Positions 57,748 to 64,000 of a DNA stretch of 64,000 bases are shown piece after piece. The stretch is taken from positions 4,898,001 through 4,962,000 of the forward strand of contig JACGCM010000715.1 in NCBI GenBank assembly GCA_014058105.1, given 5' to 3'. A model generated the notes under the pieces. That model did not search any database. It had not been told where the DNA came from and saw only the letters and a list, made by a program, of their open reading frames with translations. The position numbers and the translations under genes are program-made. This DNA is from Kingdonia uniflora. Its lineage: Eukaryota > Streptophyta > Magnoliopsida > Ranunculales > Circaeasteraceae. Every line of letters begins with the position of its first letter. The first letter of the stretch is position 1.

Positions 57748-57882
57748 ATGCAGAAGTTGAAGTTGAGATATTTCGGTGATCAGTCCTTGGAGATGCTCAC
57801 TCCTATTCCCGTTCCACCAATGTATCAGGGTATGTCGCAGGAAGAAGCGGCTGAAGTCGAAGAAGATTTTTACTGCATGTGA
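57748..57882 (+). CDS. Short conserved antisense ORF, type I (element D), 44 aa
   Basis: MQKLKLRYFGDQSLEMLTPI ... MSQEEAAEVEEDFYCM, same start, stop and length as in element C (10332-10466), about nine residue differences. An open upstream extension reaches 57685, so a longer N terminus is possible. About 130 bp beyond the stop stay similar between C and D after a shared pyrimidine-AG, which could be a second exon. Antisense to gag-pol. No family recognised. Confidence 0.55.
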   Translation: MQKLKLRYFGDQSLEMLTPIPVPPMYQGMSQEEAAEVEEDFYCM

Positions 57883-57900
57883 AGATTTTATCACGTTGTC

Positions 57901-58290
57901 TTAACAGGCGAGTAACGTTGGAGGTGTCTCCGTATCCTTGCGGAAGACAAGGTTGAGGAAACAGATGCGGGGGTGGGCATAACTGCGAGGCAGTTTCACC
58001 GATGCCTTGCGTAGGATTAGATTCTGAGGTCGTGCCCTCTTCATCTCTACCAACTCTTCGATGGTGGTGGTTATAGTGGAGGCGACGGTAGTAGTGGATA
58101 AGGGTGATGGTGAAAGGAAATCTACTTCTGCACCATCATCGCTTCTCGGCTCTAAGAAGACCTTCTGTTTGATGAGTTGGTTTAAGCACTGGCTCTTTTA
58201 CTTTCATGCCCAGACTTCCCCAAACCCAGTTTCTGGTCAGAGTAATCTGGTGTGAATGGAGAAGGACATCTGGTGACTTCCAATACCTGC
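57901..58290. other. Region conserved with element C up to about 58080, then no match
   Basis: 57901-58080 aligns with 10151-10330 (reverse). The reading frame through 'GAAGACAAGGTTGAGGAAAC' gives an acidic peptide (VEDKVEETD in C) with a stop near its start in D. No confirmed gene. Confidence 0.4.
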
Positions 58291-58309
58291 TTTACTTCTG
58301 AATATTCTT

Positions 58310-58450
58310 ATTGCGGAGTACCTGAAAGACTTGTTATATAAAAAGTACCTAAAGGACTTATTATCTGTAAAGTACATGATTTTGGAGTACCTGAAAGACT
58401 TGTTATCTGTAAAGTACCTGAAAGATTTAATATCTGTAAAGTACCTATAA
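58310..58450. repeat. Short tandem repeat, 33-bp type unit (element D)
   Basis: 'agtacctgaaagacttgttatctgtaa' and variants about five times. Confidence 0.7.
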
Positions 58451-59030
58451 TTTATATTTGAGCTTAATAAAATTTGTTATTCAAAGTCTGTGTTGATATA
58501 TAGAATAACTCTTGAAATCGAGTTATGAATAATTTAAAGATTTACGAATAGAGGATAAAAAGTAATGTATGCGATTGGAACTATAAAATCTATTATAGTA
58601 ATCGAGCTGTAAAAATATGTTTGCAACATAAATTCAATTTCGATCTGAATGACTTTGAATTATCAGGGAAGAGAGATAACTATAGAAGTTTTAGGATATA
58701 TAAGAATTGAAAATTTGAGCCCATGAAGGTCATTCCAGTATATTGGATTTGGAAAACATAAGTTCAGGATAGAATGAGTCAAATTTATTGAGGTCGATTT
58801 GGATAGATAAGTTCAAATTATTTTCCTCAGGATAATAGGGTTTTCGATTACGAAAGAGCATAATATAATTATGGATTGTGGGGGATCTGGAGTAATCATA
58901 AATAGGGGACAATGATCCTAAAAGCAGGTGGAAAATAGAAATGGTGTAGACTCAATCTGAGAGAATTTGTTATGCCATTGAGGGATAGTTGGAGATAAAG
59001 ATAGCTGAAGTACTGGTGTAAATTTTTAGA

Positions 59031-59261
59031 TTGTTTGACTTTAATGCTAACCTGCCAGTGACTAAATATCAGTTTGAAGGTTTAGATTGGATAAATAGGG
59101 AACTTGAGTACGAACGTCGCTTCTACGAAAAGTTATTCCAAGAAGTGAGACTAATTACTGAAGAAGAGATCGAGTTAAAAGATGTGAGGATTGTTGGAGG
59201 TGACTTGATCATGTGTGGCTCCCCAGGACATCAAGGATGTTTCAGGTATAATTATATGTAA
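59031..59261 (+). CDS. Short conserved antisense ORF, type II (element D), 76 aa
   Basis: MFDFNANLPVTKYQFEGLDW ... GGDLIMCGSPGHQGCFRYNY plus M. The last 26 residues match the E fragment ORF (24381-24689), with conserved G-G-x-L-I-x-C-G, His and C-F-x-Y-N-Y-M. The E copy is in the reverse orientation in the window but the same orientation relative to its element. TATA-like ATAAATAG is near 58900. The pattern of two Cys and one His could be structural or metal-binding, but that is a guess. Unknown family. Confidence 0.5.
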   Translation: MFDFNANLPVTKYQFEGLDWINRELEYERRFYEKLFQEVRLITEEEIELKDVRIVGGDLIMCGSPGHQGCFRYNYM

Positions 59262-60242
59262 GAGAGTGAATTGTATGAGTTCGAATAACTGTCAAAGAAA
59301 TGTAATGAGAATAAAGTTTAAATTTGTCCTCTATTGTTATAAATATTGTTTGTGACTGTTGTAAAAAATAATTTTGAATATTTTTGAAATGTTAAGAGCT
59401 TTGAAAATGATATCAGGACTTCTATAAGTAGAAGATGCAAAAAATAGAAAAGGCAGACGGCCTTTTATTTTGTCTCTAGTAAAATAGCAAGGAAAGTTTG
59501 ATTGCGTGTAAGTGTTTGAGTTATCATGGGTGTAGGGAGGTCAGAGGGAGATTGGGAAAAGAGAGATGAAAAATTATTAAAATATAGGGCAGAGAGCAAT
59601 AATAGGAAGGCATTTTCACTGAAAAGGTATAAGACATCTGACATTAACTGTAGAAGGGACGCCTCAGTTCCAATACTGAGGGCGGCTCATACGAGGCCCA
59701 ATAACTGCCAGCAGTTAGAGAGAGAAATTATAAATAATACTTGATCTTTTTTATTCAAACATTTATCAACGTCTAAAAACTTGAAGAACAGTGAGAAAGG
59801 AAAGAGAAAAAATAGCAGAGAATTTTATGAGATATTAATCGAGAGTGATCAACAATTAAAACAAGAGAGAGAGTTACTGAGACTGAGTCACGAAGGTAGT
59901 TATACAGTAGTGTTGTGAGGGAAGGGTTCAGTACTGCGTCAGATTCATATTCTGACATAGAAGGCTAGTAGATTAATTGTGATCCTGTGAATATGTTTCT
60001 TTTGAAAATCCTTTTTTGTGGTATGCAAATCTAAAAATTACTATTTATAGCAATCTATAAAGATCTACTTGATATATTCGTAAAATAAGATATGAAAAAT
60101 ATATGTATGTGGATAATATATATGCAAAAGATAATGGTGGAATACCTAGACCTATATGTAGGTCAAGCGTGAGAAGTTTTGTGTAGGATCAAGCCTCATA
60201 TGTAGAGTTGTAGTTAATATAGAGACTTTACCTGTTACTTAG
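59262..60242. other. Leader region of the element D antisense gene
   Basis: Contains a 72-codon plus-strand frame (59526-59744) and a Ser/Asp-rich stretch SDSYSDIEG near 59940 that recalls the acidic first exon of the B gene. The end is a likely intron acceptor (TTACTTAG at 60242). Confidence 0.4.
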
Positions 60243-61912
60243 GCGTCAACCTCTGGTCGATCAGCTGAGTCTAAGAATTTAGTATATGATAGGGAGGGTG
60301 AAGTAGGAGTTGTTCAATTTCTAGATTTCCCTAGAAAATTGGTATCCTATCCTCTAAATTTTGATGTATTTAGAGAGTTTTACAAAGCCAAAGCTTCTAT
60401 AGAGGAGAGATGGGATAATTTTGTAGAACATACTGGTAGGCATTTTAGAAGTTGTATTGGAGGATCTGGGGAGGAATATTTCATTTTATTGGCTGATATG
60501 GAGAAAGAGAAAGTAGATAGGGGTTTAGACGAATCAATCTCCTTGGAGCATTATGATGGGAATGTCCAGGACGACCTGAAAGAGGGTTTTCTATGTTATC
60601 TATCACAATTGGAGTATGGGTTGTGTTTGCCCCTTAGTAATATTGCAAAAGGGATTATGAACATTATTGGGGCATTTCATGTTCAGTTAAATAGGAACAT
60701 GTGGGAGGTAATAAATGTATATGATTTTTTAATAAGTTGTGGGAGGAGGATGATGTTGAGAAGAGGATATCTCTTGAAGATGTCTTACAGTTTTATGGGG
60801 TAAAAAACTATTCTGCAAGTAGAGGGGCATACCCTCTATTCTTCGATCCAAATTCAGCAGGTCAAATATGGAATGATAATGTGATATGGGTGAAGGGTGA
60901 TTGCCTTCAGAGAGATGATAAAGAACCCATGGAACTTCTGTATAATACTATGAAACAAAGTAAGTATAACAATGTATAATGTATAATGTATAATATTAAA
61001 ATGTTGAAATTATATGTTGCTTTGTTGATGATAATGTGTTGTTGATTGACAGGTCCTCAATCAAAGGTGACGAGGAAGGAGTCTTTGTTAGATACTATTG
61101 TTCAGGAAGGGATTAAGCTTGAGGATGCTTTAAAAGAACTTAGCATTAACAGAAATAAGCATACTAACAGCCAGTCCGAGAAAGTTCAAAAGTCTCAAAC
61201 ATCAAGGCTAATGATGGGTGTTGGTGGCAACATAAAGAGGGGAGTTGATGGAGAGTGACGAGTTGTCTTGCCCAAGGCCTCAGGAGTGGACTTTGTGGAT
61301 GTATCGGAGTCTACTACGTCGAGCAAGCTAGCTCGGGCGTTTCCAATGAAGAAGATACTGAAGCGTGGCTCGACCTTTGGAACCACAGGAAGTGGTGAGG
61401 TCGAAGGAGGGGCAAAATAGAGAAGGGTTGACCCTCTATCCCAATTGACTGAGGCAAAGGGATATGCTGAATTCTGTATGACGATTCGAGCTAACAATGT
61501 GGTCGGTGTTTATTGTGTTTTTGCGGGATGCTCATTGATAAAAGGGATCTGCATTGGGGTGGAGGAGAAGAATGCCAAGCTTGAGAAGGGGAAGGCTTTG
61601 AAAGCTGAATTGGATAGGGAGGGGAAGCGACTGTACTCCATGAAGGCTTCCTTGAAGGTGGAAATCAGCGAGCTGACAGCGGAAGTGGGAAAGAATTTGA
61701 GGGAGGTAGCAATCCATCGTGATAGACTTAGGCGCCACCTTCTAAAAATTGGGTACTCCAAAACTGAGATGAATGACATTATGGCGAATACCTATGTTGA
61801 GGAGGAGAAAGATGATGAGGTGGAAGATGTCGCAGTTGGAGTCATAGACGGGTTAAATGGTGTCTCTCCCCAGCCGGTGCAAGACAACCAAGGGGATGAT
61901 AATGAGCGTTAA
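60243..61912 (+). pseudogene. Spliced antisense gene of element D (PF04195-like domain)
   Basis: Exon 60243-60959: FLDFPRKLVSYPLNFDVF, then a domain with DLKEGFLCYLSQLEYGLCLP and NIIGAFHVQLNRNMWEV, a frame change near 60720 at a T6 run, and LEDVLQFYGVKNYSASRGAY. Intron 60960-61052 (GTAAGT...ACAG, phase 1, splitting a Ser codon) is at the same place as intron 1 of element B. The next exon stays in one frame to 61912 with stops at 61256 and 61418: KVTRKESLLDTIVQEGIKLE, a coiled coil (EEKNAKLEKGKALKAELDRE), LRRHLLKIGYSKTEMNDIM, and an acidic tail DNQGDDNER. Function unknown; the gene is antisense to gag-pol. Confidence 0.6.
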
Positions 61913-62055
61913 AAGGAAGCTAACTAGAAGGTAGAGTAGAATGTTGACTCTATGATTGTGTGATTATGAAGGGTTTGAAATATTGTAATCTAAAGGAACA
62001 TTGTTTGTTAAAAGAATTTATGTAGGCTAAGATGTTCTTGTAAACCTTGTTGCAG

Positions 62056-63988
62056 GAACAAAAGGAAATGTGCCTCAGAATAAAATAACTAGAGAATAAG
62101 CTCACTTATGCGAAAGACGCCTCAGCATCCTTGTTATCTTCGCAGGCGGAGCTACAGGTTAGAAAAGAACAAGAAATATTTAACTTGTATGATTCATTAC
62201 TTTAGAGCTACAAAGTAAAAAATTATAGTGCAAAGACAGATCAAAAACTTGTTAACAATTAGAGGCAATAGAACTCAATTGTGTAAAGAAAGTATCAAAG
62301 TATGGAAAAAGTTAAAATATAGAGAATGTGTACCTTAGAATTGGAAATATATGTTATTGTTCATCAAATTGAGATCATACTTCGACCTTAAGTTTAGAAG
62401 TAGTCTCACAAAATAGATGCCAAAAAATAGAAATTTTGTTAGAAATAAGTTTTATGAATTGAGTTAGTGTTCTAAATCAAACTTGATATATTGTATCATG
62501 TTTCTGTCGGTTGAATTGGAATCAGCTCGTTTGAGCGAAGAAGAGATACGCCAATGTAACCAAGAATTTACTGCAGAGTTTGATAGAATGGGATAGGCAA
62601 ATGAAGATTGGGAAGATCAATATATAAAGGTAGATTTCAAGTTTGTTGAGGCAACTCAAACCGATGAGGACCCCACTCGAAAGATCGAGGAGAAGGATGC
62701 CAAAATTAGTAAACTGTAAAAAGACCTCATAGAGACGAAGAAAAAGGTAGCGAAACTCAAAAGCCAGAATGAATCCCTGATGGTAAAGAGTAGCGAGGCT
62801 GACATGGCTTGATACTGTATGCAATTGTAGGAAATGTCAGAGAAAGAGTTAAGTCGTTTTGTGGGCAGTTTGAAATACCAAATGATTAGGAAAATAAACG
62901 AGCAAGAACAGACTCGAACTGATCTAGTGAGTAATTGAAGCGATCAAAAGAAATTGATGGAGAAAATGGTAGAGAAAGATAGCGAGCTGAAGAGGGCTCA
63001 AGATGACCTGTCTAAATCTGAAATTGTGTTTGACCAGTTAACTGCAGCTTTGCTTGCTAAAGATATAGAGTTCCATTTGGTTCAAAGGAAATGCGATGAG
63101 TTGAATGAGAGGGTGGCACAGGTTATTACCGATTTGGCTCAGGCCAATTTGTGCGCTAAAAATACTGAAGTTGGGGAGTGCTTAAGGAAAAATAAGGGTG
63201 ATGCCAGGGTTTCCATTATTCAAGCGGATGCGGTTAGCCTATCAGCTTGAATAAGAGAGTTGGAGGGAAATGTAGCTCGAACTCAAGGTCATATACAAAA
63301 AGGAAATAAACGGTTAAGGGAGTGCCAAAGTAAGTTGGACGCTGCTCTTACCAAGGAACAGAAGTTAGAGCGGGTTATTAGAGGAAAGGAGATTTTGGTA
63401 AAGAAAAAATATGAGTTATTGAAGAACTCTCTTGCTGGGACAAGTGCAAGTAAAGACAGGGAACTTGAGGAACTTCATGCTCATACGGCAGAATTGAGGG
63501 TGATGAACTAGGTTGAATTATCAAAAATTGATGAGAAGGCAAAGGAGAACATCGAATTAATGTTCCGTATAGACAATCAAATGGAATGGCAAGAAGCACG
63601 GTATAAAAGGTTGAAAGAGCGCCTTCAAACGGTAAGAGAGAATTTTTCTAAGATGGTCGTGCCAAAGGCATCGCGCTCAGAGATGTTAATGTCTGTGATC
63701 GCCTATTTTGTTGAAGAGATTAGGAGGCTCCAGTTAGAGAGGGATACCTTGTACGACTGTTTGCTGGATAGATAATGCATTTGTAGAGCTGATGTAGATC
63801 GAGGAAACTTTATGATTTCCATGGAAATGGAGTTTTATTCTCGACCTGCTAAATTGGTAGAGCAAGGTAGGGTCAATGTGGCTGCTCGAGCTTGAGAATT
63901 TATGGTCGATCGTCATCTATCTGTAGGGGAAAGCATAGCTGAACTCCCAGCAGAAGAAAAGAATCATTTGTAGTTGTTGTATATGTAA
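62056..63988 (+). pseudogene. Long coiled-coil antisense pseudogene of element D
   Basis: After a TTGCAG acceptor (62050-62055), 62056-62155 encodes Glu/Lys-rich sequence. A possible intron follows (from GTTAGA at about 62156). From 62510 one frame runs to 63988 with isolated stops at 62594, 62717, 62810, 62828, 62936, 63248, 63509, 63773, 63893 and 63971. Segments such as KELVEKDSELKRAQDDLSK-like heptads (62954-63250) and RLQTVRENFSKMVVPKA (63620) predict an extended coiled coil. No frameshift is needed over 1.4 kb. It could be a second antisense gene or the tail of another copy. Confidence 0.5.
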
Positions 63989-64000
63989 CCTAAAAAAGTG

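Larger units (their letters stand above)
55702..64000 (-). mobile_element. Tat-lineage element D (3' part; continues past window end)
   Basis: Begins with its 3' LTR (55702-57430), then PPT, antisense short ORFs, the antisense spliced gene and a long coiled-coil pseudogene. Gag-pol would lie beyond 64000 on the minus strand. Same family as fragment C by LTR, PPT and short-ORF similarity. Confidence 0.75.

Noticed and set aside
59526..59744. 72-codon plus-strand ORF upstream of the element D antisense gene
   Set aside because: Possibly part of its leader exon, but no matching sequence was found in B, C, E or G, so it is not called separately.

Overview
The window looks like heterochromatic, repeat-packed DNA from a flowering plant. 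It is AT-rich, has no bacterial gene organisation, and nearly all recognisable coding sequence belongs to plant LTR retrotransposons (Ty3/gypsy Tat lineage, Ty1/copia SIRE/Maximus lineage, a second small copia) and plant L1-type LINEs. The species cannot be told from the sequence. No rRNA, tRNA, CRISPR array or clearly intact host gene was seen.

Layout. (1) 1-10150: a minus-strand Tat-like gypsy element (A) with gag, protease, reverse transcriptase, dual RNase H and integrase remnants. A 2.5-kb solo LTR (4630-7173) sits inside it. Its 5' LTR is 9395-10150, and its other end lies outside the window. (2) 10151-15056: broken Tat elements in the opposite orientation (C, G, F) with 3' LTRs at 10837-11434 and 13664-14160. 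(3) 15053-22661: a second minus-strand Tat element (B) that has lost gag-pol but keeps two LTRs and a spliced gene on its antisense strand. (4) 22662-25000: another Tat 3' fragment (E). (5) 25660-45188: a SIRE-type copia on the minus strand with a perfect TGGAT target duplication, a single 3' LTR, a 5' LTR region expanded into four tandem LTR units, an extra post-pol ORF, and a near full-length LINE inserted at the end of gag (33694-39519). (6) 47961-55417: a 5'-truncated plus-strand LINE with a perfect 15-bp target duplication, itself carrying a 4-kb copia (49790-53833). The fragments between these insertions (about 25264-25659, 45194-47960, 55433-55701) appear to be one older, unrecognised minus-strand locus. 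(7) 55702-64000: a third minus-strand Tat element (D), entering from its 3' LTR, with antisense genes running plus-strand to the window edge.

The most interesting recurring structure is in the Tat elements. Between pol and the 3' LTR they carry genes on the strand opposite to gag-pol. One is a spliced gene with a domain resembling the 'putative gypsy type transposon' family (PF04195-like) followed by coiled coil. It has a phase-1 intron at the same place in copies B and D, probably also in F. Closer to the 3' LTR are short conserved ORFs, most with an upstream TATA box. One of these is 44 aa long in both C and D. All copies here are decayed to some degree.

Domain names are assigned from remembered family motifs, not from searches. 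Boundaries marked by LTR termini, PBS, PPT and target duplications are read directly from the sequence; domain boundaries are approximate.
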